NCBI GenBank assembly: GCA_963920525.1
Contig: OY986435.1
Span: 174,690,266-174,754,265, forward strand
Origin: Dichetophora obliterata
Taxonomy: Eukaryota; Arthropoda; Insecta; Diptera; Sciomyzidae
Direction of reading: 5' to 3'
Length of the DNA: 64,000 bases
Notes under the pieces: model-generated
Databases searched by the model: none
Seen by the model: only the letters and a program-made list of their open reading frames with translations
Told to the model about the DNA's origin: nothing
In this document: positions 23,593-35,420 of the stretch, piece after piece
Position numbering within the stretch: the stretch's first letter is position 1
How the letters are laid out: each line of letters begins with the position of its first letter
Program-made: the position numbers and the translations under genes

Positions 23593-23880
23593 TAGAATTA
23601 ATTTTTTCTTTTTAAAAAAGTTCGAAGTTGCGAACATTATTGCACAATTTTTTAAACCTGTTTAAGAAAATATTTTCACAACATTTCATAAAAGTTTTTG
23701 CGATTACTTTTGAAAGCATGCGAAATTTCAAATTATGATTTATTATTATTTATTAAGAATTAATTTTTTATTTTTAAAAAAGTTCAAAGTTGCAAACATT
23801 TTTGCACAATTTTTTAAACCTGTTTAAGAAAATATTTTCACATTATTTAATAGAAATTTTTGCGATTTTTGTTTTTAATA
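23593..23880 (+). repeat. Tandem duplication of about 155 bp
   Basis: Two adjacent copies start at about 23593 and 23754. Each contains AAAAAAGTTCGAAGTTGC or a variant, then GCACAATTTTTTAAACCTG and AAGAAAATATTTTCACA. They lie at the inner edge of the left arm. Confidence 0.7.
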
Positions 23881-24257
23881 CAGCTTATGTCTGATAAAGC
23901 ATGCGATACTTTAAATCATCGTATGTAAGAAATGCACAATTCTAGATTATGCTAAAATAACTGTGATTTTCTTAAAAGAAATTCTGTAATTGATTTCTGC
24001 AATAGAAATGCAGAAAAATAACAATTTATTTGAAGTGTTTGCAGGAAGGTATTATAAATTAATTAATAAAAATATTTAACATTATTAAGTACATAATTGA
24101 ATGAAATGAAATATTTTAAGTAATTGAATTCGAATATTGGGAGGTTTTTTACTTACTAACTTTATTTCCGCTGAAAACCTTTTTCTTCCACCACTTAATT
24201 TAAAACTTCCAAGCAAATTAAGTATTTAGCTTATTATTTAATATAATAATTAGGAAC

Positions 24258-25470
24258 TACATGCAGGGCCGTAGACAAGGGGTAGTTTTGGGGGATCAAA
24301 CCCCCCGAGAGGTCCGACATATTAATAAAAATTAATACATTTCAGCAATTATTTCATTGAATCACTTTAATACGTTATAGAAAACTTAACAAGTCATGTA
24401 CTGAAGTTTCGTTTACGTGTAAAATTCTGTGTTATGAGTTGAATCGTCCTAACAACAATAGCGAAAACCAATGTGTCGTTATTTATTTATTTATTTTATC
24501 AATGGTTTGTTAACCTTACTGACTATATGCTTAAAAAAATGTACATGCAAAGAAATAGATATTACACTTTAATAAATTGAGTTTAATTGATTGGAAATTA
24601 TCGTCTTAGTGACTGAAGAATCAATAGAATGTACATTTGATAGGTTATTAAATTTTCGCAAAGTTCTCACGATTGGTGAATTAGAAGTATTATTTGTTCT
24701 GTGCACTCCAATATTAAATGGTGCACTATTTCTTAATTTTTCAGATCATTCGTGATACATTAACATCATCACTACCCTTAACATCGGCAGTTGTAGATGA
24801 TGGTAGTGACGATAACAGTAAAGCCAACAAGAATGACATATACATAATATAAAAACCTTTCCAATTCGAAAGATTTTAAAGTATACTTTAGCCACCAAAT
24901 GATTTTAACTTTCCCTCGAGCGGTTCTCGAAAATTTAAATTTCAGCACCCGTGGTTTTGTCGCTGGAGTTTGTTGGCTTCTGCGTTTTCTTTAGCTCTGC
25001 TTATGGCGGCGTTGCATCAGTCTCTTCGTAATTTTCGGCACAACAAAAAATGTTAATATAATAAAATTTTCAGCCCCTTTCATTGGGACTATTTTGTAGT
25101 CAAGAGTTTTTTCCAATTAACTTTCGAATTAAAGATGTGAGTCTAAAACTAGTTTAACTTTTAAGGAATGTGTTAAGTTATTCATGATATTTTCAAAATA
25201 GATCTTACAATTTTGATTTTTCAAAGTTGATTTTACAGAATTCTGACCCGATGAAAAGTTTTTACTCAATCGTTGAAGTAATTTTTTTGGTTTTATGATT
25301 TATGAAGTTTGTGTAAAATGAAAATATATGAGAGAAATAAAATATAGTTCTCATCTCTAAAATTTCTTAAAACATACATCCGTAATTCAATGGGCGAAAA
25401 CCTTTTGAGCGGATATGCATCCCTTAACATAAAAAATGATCGCACAGTAACAGATTTTATTTACAAACAG
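24258..25470 (-). repeat. Dispersed repeat, copy 1 (inverted partner 54430-55373)
   Basis: The segment starts with GCAGGGCCGTAGACAAGG and GGGGGATCAAACCCCCC, and contains AACATCGGCAGTTGTAGATG, TCGCTGGAGTTTGTTGGCTT and ACATCCGTAATTCAATGGGC. All recur in order on the opposite strand at 54430-55373, with small indels. It is non-coding. The G-run/CCCCCC terminus suggests one end of a transposable element of unknown class. Confidence 0.8.
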
Positions 25471-27113
25471 AAATATTTGCGTTAATTTCTGTAGATTATT
25501 TTTAATAAAAAAGTAATTAAATGTTCATGTTTTTTATTTATCATTTTTAATCAAAATTAAATGTTTCAATTAATTAAATTATTTTTACTAATCCTTACTT
25601 ATTATACATTTTAATTTCTTTGTATTTTTTATGACTTCGTAGTGCGGTAAATTTATTAAAATAAAACCGTATTATTCTTATTTTAATTAGTTCATTTTGA
25701 CTATGTGACTATTTGTTGCATAATGAGCATAAAAACTATAAATGCGTTTGGATAACCTATGAAAGAGGATTTTATTATCAAAAGGGCTACAAACACCTCT
25801 TGGACGGTTTTCGCTTATCTATAATGAGTACCCTACAATATGCATTTTTTTTATTTAATATATGTTAATGTATATTTACTTTTTTAACTTTCTTAAGGAT
25901 AATAAGGAAAAAAATTTTCTGTTTGTTTGACACCAATAACATTCTCATACCTTGAAAACTGTCTTAGTACAATAAATTTTTGTATACAACCTGAAAAGCC
26001 AAAAAAGTATTCCAAATTCAAAGTTTTGAATTTCGACGCAAATATCTTCGTTCTGTTTTAATATATTTCATTCAGTATTCTTTTGTCTAAAAGTTCAATT
26101 AAAGTACTTGCAAAAAATTACTGCAACATTTCCGTTGCCTAAGAATTTTTATTTTTAATCTTTTTTAAAAAAAATATATATATTTTTCCAAGAAATGGTA
26201 AAAAAGTTGTTTTTATTGTAAAAACAATTAAAACCGAAATTTGCAATTTTATACTCTTTCATATGTCGTATCACTCTTATGCAAAAACTATTCCAGTTTG
26301 ACATATAAATTTGTTTTTCTATTTATTTTAAGAAAAAAGTAATATTTCCCCCTTTGATTTTTGTGACGAATTAATTTTTTAATATGTCGTTTGTATAATC
26401 TTTAAAAAATGCCTTGCCCTTAAGAGTAATTTCTTGAGCAGTCGCAAACAGAAAAAAGTACCATAAATTAAATCTTAAGCAATTCAGGGTCTTGTAACTT
26501 GAACGCTGAAATTTGGTAACTCGCGGACATGTGTTTCATTATTCGGCATTTTTAGAAACATTAAAACGAGAAGTGTACATATCTTAAAATTTAAAATATA
26601 TTTCACTTCTCGGTAACACCGGGTATATCAGCTATTACAAAAAATTAATAATTAAGATTAGTTCATTATAAAATTCTGAAATAAAATATAATTGCAATTG
26701 CATTGATATTTTTTTATATTAATTTTTAAAATCTTCTTTTTAAAAATTTAGCAAACAAATGTAAAAAAAAATTACCCAAAGGAAAGTTAACCATTTTTTG
26801 GCATTCATGAATATATAAACACAAAATAAAGATATCTACAAATCTATATTGGTAAATTGAAAGAAAGGCGTTTTGCTTCATTCAAAAATATTTCTTTCAA
26901 TATACCAAATGATAGATCTAAGAAACATAAAATTCTGAAAATCTGAAAATCTAGAAAATAAAATGGAATTGCATCAAAAATCTTCTATTTAGAAATTTTG
27001 CAAAAAAGATGCTTACAAAAATCAGCCAAAACAAAGCTGACAATTTTTGGGCATACTTGATAATCAAAACAGAACGTAAGAATATCTGCTTGCTTCATTT
27101 CATTCATAATTTC

Positions 27114-27496
27114 TTACCCAGCGTCTCGACATGCAATAATCCATTGCTTACCATCTATCAAATTCCATTGCAAGCAATGGCAATATTTCAAGGGTGGGTT
27201 TTGTCATGTTACGAAATCAACATATAATTTTATCATTTATTATATAAATTTATTATTTTATAAATTTATTCTGCACTCTACTTGATTTTTATAGATATAC
27301 ACATTTAAAATTTTGGAGAAAAATGAAAAATGGCTGTCAAACAAGAAAAAATACAGCTCATTGCTTGGCAATACATGGAAAGCAATATTGCTCGCCATGA
27401 ATTGCCAACCATGGCAATTGAGTGGTCTCGATTAGCAATAATTGCCAATTGACAGATGGAAAGCAATGAATTATTGCCTGTCGAGACGCCCCGTTA
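27114..27496. mobile_element. MITE with TTA target duplication nested in the fold-back arm
   Basis: TTA at 27114-27116 and 27494-27496 flank a 377-bp element. Its ends share GCGTCTCGACA, GCAATAAT and CATTGCTT in inverted order. The 3-bp TTA duplication points to PIF/Harbinger. The left arm of the fold-back supplies the uninterrupted sequence (ATTCCTTAAATATACC), confirming insertion. Many CATTGC/GCAATG words run through the interior. Confidence 0.85.
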
Positions 27497-27745
27497 AATA
27501 TACCAAATGATGGCAATTCTAATAGGAAGATAAAGGTAAAAAGAACAAACATGTTCCTAGCTCGCTTGTGCACACATAAATTTAACAACAGCTCTGCCCA
27601 AAACAGACCTCAAGAACGTCGGCAGCATAACAGTAGCGTCGCTCCGGCAGAACCCAATCCTTACATGCTTGAAAATATTTTAAAAAGCAATTTCTCTGTT
27701 TCTGTAACTCTTTATATATATTCTCTTTGACGCAGTCATCAAACA

Positions 27746-28504
27746 AAGATAGCAGAAATTGGTAAAATCAGCCCTTATTTTACATTTTATAATTTGTGAG
27801 CATAGTTGACAAAAGTACACTTAAAAATTTTCTGTAATTAAAAGTAAAATTTGAAGGCAGTGAGCTTAACTTAAAGAATTTTAATAACGAAAAACTTAAT
27901 ATTAAATTCGATATTAACTACAAGAGCTTTTTGGAGAAAACATTGTATTTAATTATATTTTGAATAGAGAGAAAAGTGAAAAATAAACAGGAAAGTAAAT
28001 AGTAATATTCACAATCTAAGATTAAATTTTAAGATTTTAATTTCAACCAAACAAATCATAACTATGTATTTCATGAATCAAAATAAATTCAATATTTAAA
28101 AACATTTAAAGTAAAAGTTTTGAAAATTAAAACAACTTATCTCTTTATACAATTCACAATCATATCTTAAAGATATTTTAACTAAACTTAAATACTTAAA
28201 ATATTGAAACATTTAAAAACAAATTTTTAGAAAGAAATTAAAAACAATTTTATTCCAACCAAACTCAAATATTTGCTTTGCTTAATTTAAAATAATAGCA
28301 ATTTCCTAAAAAAAAAATTTTAAAGATTTTACAAACAATTTTATTTCAACTCACATTTCCTTTCCTCAATTTAAAATAATATCCTTTTTCTAAAAAATTA
28401 AAAGAAAATAACATACATCTTAAGAATATTGAAGAATTTTTTTTAACAATAACTTTTGAAAATATTTCCTTTATTTATAACGTGAATTAAATATTTTATT
28501 TAAA
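27746..28504. other. Non-coding DNA before Gypsy element 1
   Basis: AT-rich, without ORFs. The 5' LTR of the following Gypsy element is expected here, but no sequence like its 3' LTR start (TGTGGGAACG) is found, so the element appears 5'-truncated. Confidence 0.45.
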
Positions 28505-29530
28505 ATGGACGTCAATAACATTTTAACTCTGACCATGGACGGATTAAAAGAAAAATTAGGTGGTTTGGGGCTGCAGACTGTTGGGAGAAAAAACGTTTTA
28601 CAGAACAGGCTCCTGGACCACTTCGGTCTGACCAGAGGCGAGAATGAAGAGGGCGATGAACAGTCTGAATACGACGACGTTTCATCAAACGTGGCTCAAG
28701 CGGTCGTTCTAGGTCGATCAGCCTTTACATTAAGGGACATCGAAGATTCCCTAACGTCGTTCACTGGTTGTGGGTACCCTAATATAAACAAATGGATCCA
28801 GAGGTTTGAGGAAAACGCCCTGACCGTAAACTCGAATGAGCTCTAAATATTCATTTATGCAAAGCAATCCCTCAAAGGGGCTGCAAAAATTTTTATAAGA
28901 AGCCAGTCTTCAATAATAGATTGGAAAATCTTAAAATCAGTACTTACGAGAGAGTTTGGGGAGAGTCTGAGCTCAATAGATGTGCATCGAATCCTTAGGA
29001 ATCGTCGCAAGGCACCACAAGAAGGCTACCGTGAGTACTTGTGTAGCCTGATGGAAATAGGGAACCAAATTAACTTAGATGAGGTAAGTCTTATTGACTA
29101 TTTTATAGATGGTATACCTGACTCCAAGTTTAATAAGAGCTCATTGTACCAAGCGCGTTCGATCAATAAATTGAAGCACAGATTAAGGTGTATGAAAAGA
29201 TTAGGGGTGCTGTGCTACTCAGCAGTAATCAAACTCACGAGTTAGCCAACCACAATCTTCTCCAAGACCGAGTCAAACTGGCCAACCTGTTCGACAAGAC
29301 ATTAGATGTTTTAAGTGCGGCAATCAAGGCCATATAGCTAAAGACTGCAAAGCGAAGGCTATTACTTGCTTTAAATGCCAAAAACAGGGACACCGTGCGT
29401 CAGAATGTAGAGGAGTGGTGTCAAGAGAAGACATTAAGATAGAGCGAGGTAACCTCAATATGTTGGCGTCACCATTTAAGCAATGCAGCAAAAGTACAGC
29501 GCTTCTGCAACCTTTTAATAGAATATTCAA
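28505..29530 (+). pseudogene. Gypsy element 1 gag with two zinc knuckles
   Basis: Structural nucleocapsid/capsid protein of the outer element. It starts at ATG 28505 with an N-terminal SAP-like helix pair (MDGLKEKLGGLGLQTVGRKN). A capsid-like region follows (ESLSSIDVHRILRNRRKAP). A TAA at 28844-28846 interrupts it in frame. After 29165 the frame shifts, and 29310-29405 encodes two CCHC knuckles, CFKCGNQGHIAKDC and CFKCQKQGHRASEC. These knuckles identify it as a retroelement gag. Confidence 0.8.
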
Positions 29531-29547
29531 AGATGTTAAGGTAACTA

Positions 29548-29965
29548 ACTGGTGTTACAATCTCAGCGTTAGTAGACACAGGGAGTGATATCTGCCTCAT
29601 CAGATATGACATCTTGTTGTTGTTAGAAAATGTCGAAATAAATGGTATTCAACAAAAGTTTGTAGGAATAGGACAGTCAGAGGTTAGTACAATTGGGTAT
29701 TGTACCGTGTCTATAGAGGTCGATGAAATTACTATAGAGGTAAAATTCCACGTACTTAAAGAAAAAGATATGTCGTATTCGGCCATTATTGGAAATGATG
29801 TTTTGCAAATGGTAAACATTGTGATAGACTCAGAGGGAGCTAAATTTACAAAAAGGATACAAAGCACAAATAGTAAGGAACCAATATTACTAGAAAAAGC
29901 AAATAATCAGGGAACAATTATAGCAGAGCGCAATAATAATCAGGATCAATGCGCTAGGATAGATA
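29548..29965 (+). pseudogene. Gypsy element 1 aspartic protease
   Basis: The active-site motif ALVDTGSDICLI lies near 29565-29600, followed by a retropepsin-like fold ending around IIGNDVLQMVNIVID. The frame runs into the 5' LTR of Gypsy element 2 at 29970, so it is cut off by that insertion. RT coding sequence resumes after 35420. Confidence 0.75.
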
Positions 29966-29969
29966 CACT

Positions 29970-30221
29970 TGTGGTAACTCAATACCACCACATATAAACA
30001 CCAACATACAAAACACACACTTTACAAAATATTCACTCACACATTTTATATAAAAAATTATTATTTAAGATTTCAAAAATTTGTCAAATATTTTTAATAA
30101 AAAATTTTGTAAATTAATTTCAGTACAAAAAATATATTCAATGTATAAAGACATAAAAAAATGTTAAAGAAATAGAATTTAAATAAAATAAAAATAATCT
30201 TGTCTACCAAAAATTTTATGT
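29970..30221 (+). repeat. 5' LTR of Gypsy element 2, truncated at its 3' end
   Basis: It matches 35126-35373 almost base for base (TATAAACACCAACATACAAA, TTTGTAAATTAATTTCAG, AATCTTGTCTACCAAAAATT). The last 43 bp of the 3' LTR, including the CCACA end, are missing here. The break coincides with the start of the reversed gag segment. Confidence 0.85.
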
Positions 30222-30298
30222 GATTGTCGTTATCGTAAATAAAAAGGCGGCGTGTTAGTATTGTCTGACTTCCATCATTAGCCGTCGCAATGATGGAG

Positions 30299-31315
30299 TC
30301 ATTTAGTTTGTTGAGTTATGTTGTATTGTGTTGTGTTGGGTGTCGTTTGGACCGAATGACCATGGTTGTTCGCAGCTGCTCTACCGAATCTAAAATGGTA
30401 TCTACATACCCAGTTGGAAGGTCGATGTCGTGATACACTTCTTGACGGAGATCTACGTCTTGAAACTCCTCTGAAATTAGATTCTCTCGAGTTCGAACGT
30501 GAATGACTACGGTATCGTTCGTTTTTCAACTCTTGGACCTCAATTGCTAGTATGTTGAAACTTTCTAAGATTTTGGACGTTGTTTCAGCAAACGATTGCG
30601 TTTTCATCGCAAGCTCAGGGTTTTGTGTAATTTTTGCCATGCGTTGGACATTATTGCCAACTAAAGCTACTTCGGATTCTGATATAACTTCCCACAAATT
30701 ATCAGCTAGTTTCAATTGCTCTTCTAGTTCTCTATGACCAGATCCGGTCAAAGCAATATTGAGGCTTTTGGGGAGTTTTCGAAGCCAAATTGTATAAACT
30801 AAGTCACTATCGACTGTAGTACCGGCTAACATTAGAAGTGATCTATAAAATTGAGATGGCTTTTGGTCACCCATCTCAGTGCCAGACAGAATTTTGTCGA
30901 ACCTCTTGGCTTCACTTAAAGAGTGTCTATCAATCAAAATTCTCTTTAAACCTTCATACAAATTTGAGGACGGAGGTTTTTGTATGAAGTCTAGCACTGT
31001 TATAATTAACTCTTGAGGTAGAGCGGTTACAAGGTACTCATACTTAGTCTTGTCAGTTGTGATTCCTTTTGCCTGAAATTGTATTTCTGCATGGGCGAAC
31101 CATGCGTCAGGACAAGTGGTCCAAAATTGTGGCAATTTAACTGACGTTGCTTGTATTTCAGAATGCATTGTTGCATCAAATGAATTAACTAGATCCGTCT
31201 CTAATTGTATGAGGGGGCGATGGTCACCTTCGCCGAAATGAGAGAGAGGGTTAGAAGTATGTAAGGGAGTGGGAGTTTGTCTGATGTGGGGTGGTGGCGT
31301 GTGTGCAAGATTCAT
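30299..31315 (-). CDS. Gag of Gypsy element 2, on the wrong strand
   Basis: This 338-codon open frame encodes a Kabuki/CsRn1-type gag. It has a Pro-rich start, a capsid core (LPQFWTTCPDAWFAHAEIQF, YEYLVTALPQ), a Ser/Arg-rich linker near residues 270-300 (SRRRSPSRSVSRHRPS) and the degenerate knuckle CRYHFRFGRAA, which replaces a CCHC box in this group. The frame is uninterrupted, unlike the pol region. In an intact element it should be collinear with pol; here it is reversed. A CAA-rich leader precedes its start on the same strand. Confidence 0.85.
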   Translation of the reverse strand: MNLAHTPPPHIRQTPTPLHTSNPLSHFGEGDHRPLIQLETDLVNSFDATMHSEIQATSVKLPQFWTTCPDAWFAHAEIQFQAKGITTDKTKYEYLVTALPQELIITVLDFIQKPPSSNLYEGLKRILIDRHSLSEAKRFDKILSGTEMGDQKPSQFYRSLLMLAGTTVDSDLVYTIWLRKLPKSLNIALTGSGHRELEEQLKLADNLWEVISESEVALVGNNVQRMAKITQNPELAMKTQSFAETTSKILESFNILAIEVQELKNERYRSHSRSNSRESNFRGVSRRRSPSRSVSRHRPSNWVCRYHFRFGRAAANNHGHSVQTTPNTTQYNITQQTK

Positions 31316-32059
31316 GACCCTTTAAAAATGTGTACCTAAAATATGTTTCCTAAAATGTGTTTCCTAAAATGTGTTTCCCTAGTGCAGTGGAGTGCCTACG
31401 TATGTAAGGCAATAAGTTTCTCACGTCCCTATCGTCTTACAAACGTTTTAAAAGCTACGGTGTGTGCCTTGTGAAAAGCTAGAATGATAAGACAACCTGA
31501 AAAAAAAATTTTATAATATATGATAAACAAAATTTTACATCACTTGTCAAAAAAATAATTTTAAACATATAATATATAAATTTTATATAGAAAAAAATTT
31601 GTTGTTGCTGCCAATGTTGTTGTTGTTGATGACAATATGTTGTTGTTGTTGTTGTTATTGATGTTGTTGATTCTTCTGCTACTGTTGTTGTTATTGTTAA
31701 TTCTGCTGCTGCTGTTGTGCCACCTTACCGGCAGGTGTAGGGTTTTGTGACTACTGTTGTTGGTCGATGGTGTTGTTGATACTAGCGATGGTAGTGATAT
31801 TATTGTGGGCGTTGCTGTTGATACTGCAGCAGTTATTGCTACTGCTGCTGGTGATGATAGTTGTGTTGAGTCAGCTGTAGTGTCAACCTTTGAGTTGCAC
31901 TACGTGTGGTCGCGCTGCTTTGCGTAGCGCTTGGTTCTGCTAGGGCTGTAGTTTGATGTATAGCACCAAGAGTAATTTGTTAAATTCTAGCTTATATATG
32001 GATATCAAGGAGACTTCAAATTTTTCTTGCTGTTTTATTGCGTTAATTATTTTTGCGTT
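31316..32059 (-). other. Reversed leader of the gag gene, CAA-repeat rich
   Basis: Read on the minus strand, this is the untranslated leader upstream of gag. It contains CAACAA/CAGCAG microsatellite-like stretches (about 31600-31880) and three tandem copies of GGAAACACATTTTAGGA-like words just before the start codon (about 31320-31375). No primer-binding site was identified. Confidence 0.55.
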
Positions 32060-32183
32060 TGAAACTTCTGCTCCACTGTCTATCAAAAAGTTTACGTTGA
32101 CTTCCTTCTTGCTGTTCAGAATTCTGAACAGCAAGAAGGAAGTCAACGTAAACTTTTTGATAGACAGTGGAGCAGAAGTTTCA
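32060..32183. repeat. Perfect 124-bp palindrome at the inversion joint
   Basis: Two 62-bp arms are exact reverse complements with no spacer, centred on GAATTC at 32119-32124. Each arm encodes the start of the protease, including [11 protein letters not shown], once on each strand. The right arm continues into protease and RT; the left arm continues into the reversed gag leader. Confidence 0.95.
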
Positions 32184-35090
32184 GTACTTCCAGTAAACAA
32201 ATTTAAAGCCCACAAGAAAAATTCAGACTTAATATTAACAGCAGCTAACGGTAGCACAATTTCAACTTTCGGCAAGAAATTACTTAACATAAATTTAAAA
32301 CTAAGACGCGATATAGTTATACTAGCGGATATTACAAGACCCATCATAGGAGCAGATTTCCTTACGAAATATGGGCTCTTGATAGACTTAAGACACAAGA
32401 AACTCATAGATCCACTTACACAATTATCAGTAAACGCAATCACAGCAATTACAGAAACATCACTACCTAAACTAATTACACTAGACAACAAATATACAAA
32501 TATACTCAAAAATTATCCATCACTAACAACAGAACCTGACTACAAAAAACCAGTTAAACATAAAACAGTACATCATATAACTACAGAAGGACAGTTACCT
32601 TTTTCAAGACCAAGACGCCTTGACTCCAACAAATACAAAATTGCCAAAAAGGAATTTGAGTTTTTAATTAAAGCAGGCATCTGTCGTCCTTCAGACTCCA
32701 TGTCAGCGTCTCCACTACACTTAGTACCTAAAAAGGATGTGAATGACTGGAGACCTTGTGGTGACTATAGAAGACTAAACACAATTACAGTCCCAGACCA
32801 CTACCCTCTACCACACATACACGACCTAAATATAGATTTACACAACAAACACATTTTTTCAAAATTAGACCTTGTTAGAGCATACCACCAAATACCCATG
32901 GCCACTCAAGACATACATAAAACTGCGATTACTACACCGTTCGGAATGTTTGAGTTCCTGAGAATGCCATTCGGTTAAAGAAATGCAGCTCAAACATTCC
33001 AACGATTTATTAACGAAGTATTACGAGAACTAGATTTCGTATTCGTATACCTCGACGACATTCTAGTGGCCAGAGAGACGGAAGAAGAACACATTAAACA
33101 TCTTAATTTAGTTTTCGAACGACTAGACAATTACGGACTAAACATTAAACAGTATTTTTGTAGTAGACAGAATAAATGTTTTAAGTTATGACATTTCAAA
33201 CAAAGGCATACAACCATCTCCCGATAGAATTCAATGCATTGTTAATTATCCAAAACCCGAAACAGTTAAACAAAAGCAGAAATTCATCGGGATGATTAAT
33301 TACTATCACAGATGCATTCCAAAATTAGCACATGCACTCACACACATTTATGATATGATAACTTCAGCTATAAAAACAAAGGACAAGCACTTAACATGGA
33401 CAGAAAACACAACAGAAGCATTCACAACGATAAAAGAAAGTTTTACTAAGGAAGTGCTACTTAATCATTTTAATAGCAAAGCAAAACTTTCTATCGCTGT
33501 CGATGCATCTAACACTGCTATCGGTGCAGTTTTGCAACAAGAATACAATCAGGAAACAGAACCACTAGCTTTCTTTTCGAAAAAATTATCACCATCAGAG
33601 ACAAAATACAGTACATTCGGTCGCGAACTTTTAGCAATTTATCTTACAATTAAACACTTTAGACACTATTTAGAGGGACGAATATTTACTATTTACACAG
33701 ATCACAAACCACTTACTTCAGCATTACATTCAAAAACAGAGAGAAGCCCAAGACAAACACGACACCTAGAATTCATTGCACAGTTTTCCAACGATATCAG
33801 ACACATTAAAGGTACCGATAACACCGTAGCAGACGCACTTTCAAGAGCTGAGATAGAGGCTTTCACAACCTCTGAGATAAACCTCAGAACTCTACACAAA
33901 GAACAGAATACAGATTCAGAGCTACAAAAGATCCTAAATAAACATACTTACAAATTCGAACAAATACACATTCCAATACTTAACATTAAAATTTGGTGCG
34001 AACAAACGAGTTCAGGAACACGTCCATACATTCCACAAACATTACGCAAACAAGTTTTTGAGCAATTACATAATATTTCACACCCAGGTACACGAGCTTC
34101 GCGACGACTCATAGCACAAAGATATTTTTGGCCCAAAATGAACACACAAATCAATAAATGGTCACAAGAATGCATTAGATGCAAAAGATCAAAGATACAC
34201 AAACATACGAAGACAATCCCACACAAGATAAATATTCCACACGGTCGTTTTGAGCATGTTCACGTCGATTTAGTTGGCCCTTTACCAGTATCAAATGGTT
34301 ACAGATATCTACTTATCCTAGTTGACAGAAATACACGTTGGCCCGAAGCGTATCCAATTAAAGATACTAACGCCAGTACAATTATAGATACACTTCAAAA
34401 GGAATACATCTCACGTTTTGGAGTTCCTCTGGAAATTACTTCCGATCGAGGACCTCAATTTACATCCGCAACATTTAAAAACTTCGTTAAGAATATAGGA
34501 AGCAAACACATTACCACTTCTGCTTATCATCCACAAGCCAATGGGATTGTAGAACGTTTTCACCGCCAACTAAAAACTTCCATAATAGCAAGTAACAACC
34601 AGACAAATTGGTACACAGAGTTACCATTAGTTCTTCTAGGACTCAGGTCCACGGTCAAAGAAGATATCAAGGCTTCACCAGCCGAAATGGTTTTTGGACA
34701 AACACTCAGGCTACCACAACAATTAGCAATTCACAATAGTCAGATTTTTAATTCGTCGGACACCTTGTCCAAACTTAAAGAGGCAATAGAAAATAAAAAA
34801 TCAAACATTGCGCTAACTTCCAGCCATATATACCTCGAGCCCTCAGTACTTGTAACTTTGTCTTCGTCCGCAACGACACGATTCGTAAAACACTACAAGA
34901 GCCGTACGATGGTCCCTTCGAAGTTATTGAGAGAACACCAAAATACTTCACAATTCGTAAAAATAACACTAACATAACAGTCAACATTGATAGGATTAAG
35001 CCCGCCTCCTTAGACACTAAAACAGCACAGACACATTCAACCAAACACAAAAATACTAAAAAAGTACACTTTAACTTATTAGCTAGCTAA
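32122..35090 (+). pseudogene. Gypsy element 2 pol: protease, RT, RNase H, integrase
   Basis: Replication polyprotein of the nested element. The protease has [13 protein letters not shown] (about 32155) and IIGADFL. The RT follows from about 32600 ([47 protein letters not shown]). RNase H is at about 33480-33860 (AVDASNTAIGAV, GRELLAIY, YTDHKP, NTVADALSRAE). Integrase is at about 34070-34720 with an HHCC zinc region and DDE residues in VDLVGPL, TSDRGPQF and GIVERFH. Damage: TAA at 32976-32978 after MPFG, a frameshift near 33145-33190, and another near 34850. The last stop is at about 35090, just before the 3' LTR. Confidence 0.88.
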
Positions 35091-35125
35091 CACGACCAAA
35101 ATTTTTTAGAAAGGAAGGGGAATAA

Positions 35126-35416
35126 TGTGGTGAATTGAAACCACCAGATATAAACACCAACATACAAAACACACATTTACAAAATAATCACTCACACATT
35201 TTATATAAAAAATTATTAATTAAGATTTCAAAAATTTGTCAAATATTTTTAATCAAAAATTTTGTAAATTAATTTCAGTACAAAAAATATATTCAATGTA
35301 TAAAGACATAAGAAATTGTTAAAGAAATAGAATTTAAATAAAATAAAAATAATCTTGTCTACCAAAAATTTTAATTGTGTTCTCCAACCACAACATTTTA
35401 ATTGTGCATCACCACA
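35126..35416 (+). repeat. 3' LTR of Gypsy element 2
   Basis: A 291-bp LTR starting TGTGG and ending CCACA, perfect 5-bp inverted ends. AATAAAATAAAAATAATC near its middle-right could hold the polyadenylation signal. It is followed by the CACT target duplication. A purine tract (GAAAGGAAGGGGAA at 35110) directly upstream is the expected plus-strand primer. Confidence 0.88.
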
Positions 35417-35420
35417 CACT

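Larger units (their letters stand above)
22965..27745. mobile_element. Large fold-back (long inverted repeat) structure
   Basis: The left arm, about 22965-23520, recurs inverted at about 26845-27745. Examples are AAAGAGAATATATATAAAG at 22969 and its complement near 27727, GGATTGGGTTCTGCCGG near 23037, and the TTTACCAAT-type module near 23485 against about 26850. The right arm is longer because a 377-bp MITE is inserted in it (27117-27493). Within the arms a partly palindromic module recurs (GGTAAATTGAAAGAAAG to TATACCAAATGAT). The loop (about 23.6-26.7 kb) is AT-rich, without a transposase, and includes a dispersed repeat. The structure resembles fold-back/Galileo-type elements or an inverted duplication. 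Confidence 0.7.
29966..35420 (+). mobile_element. Ty3/Gypsy LTR retrotransposon 2 (nested, rearranged; Kabuki/CsRn1-like)
   Basis: A 4-bp CACT duplication (29966-29969, 35417-35420) flanks the element, inserted in the protease-RT region of Gypsy element 1. LTRs begin TGTGG, and the 3' LTR ends CCACA. Protease, RT, RNase H and integrase are on the plus strand, but gag lies on the minus strand. The 5' LTR stops short at about 30221, exactly where the reversed segment begins. Protein features (YLDD RT, degenerate CxYHxRFG gag motif) suggest the Kabuki/CsRn1 group. No envelope gene is seen. Confidence 0.88.

Noticed and set aside
31600..31880. CAACAA/CAGCAG repeats, considered as a coding polyglutamine tract
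   Set aside because: No open frame of useful length spans them; they fit an untranslated gag leader.
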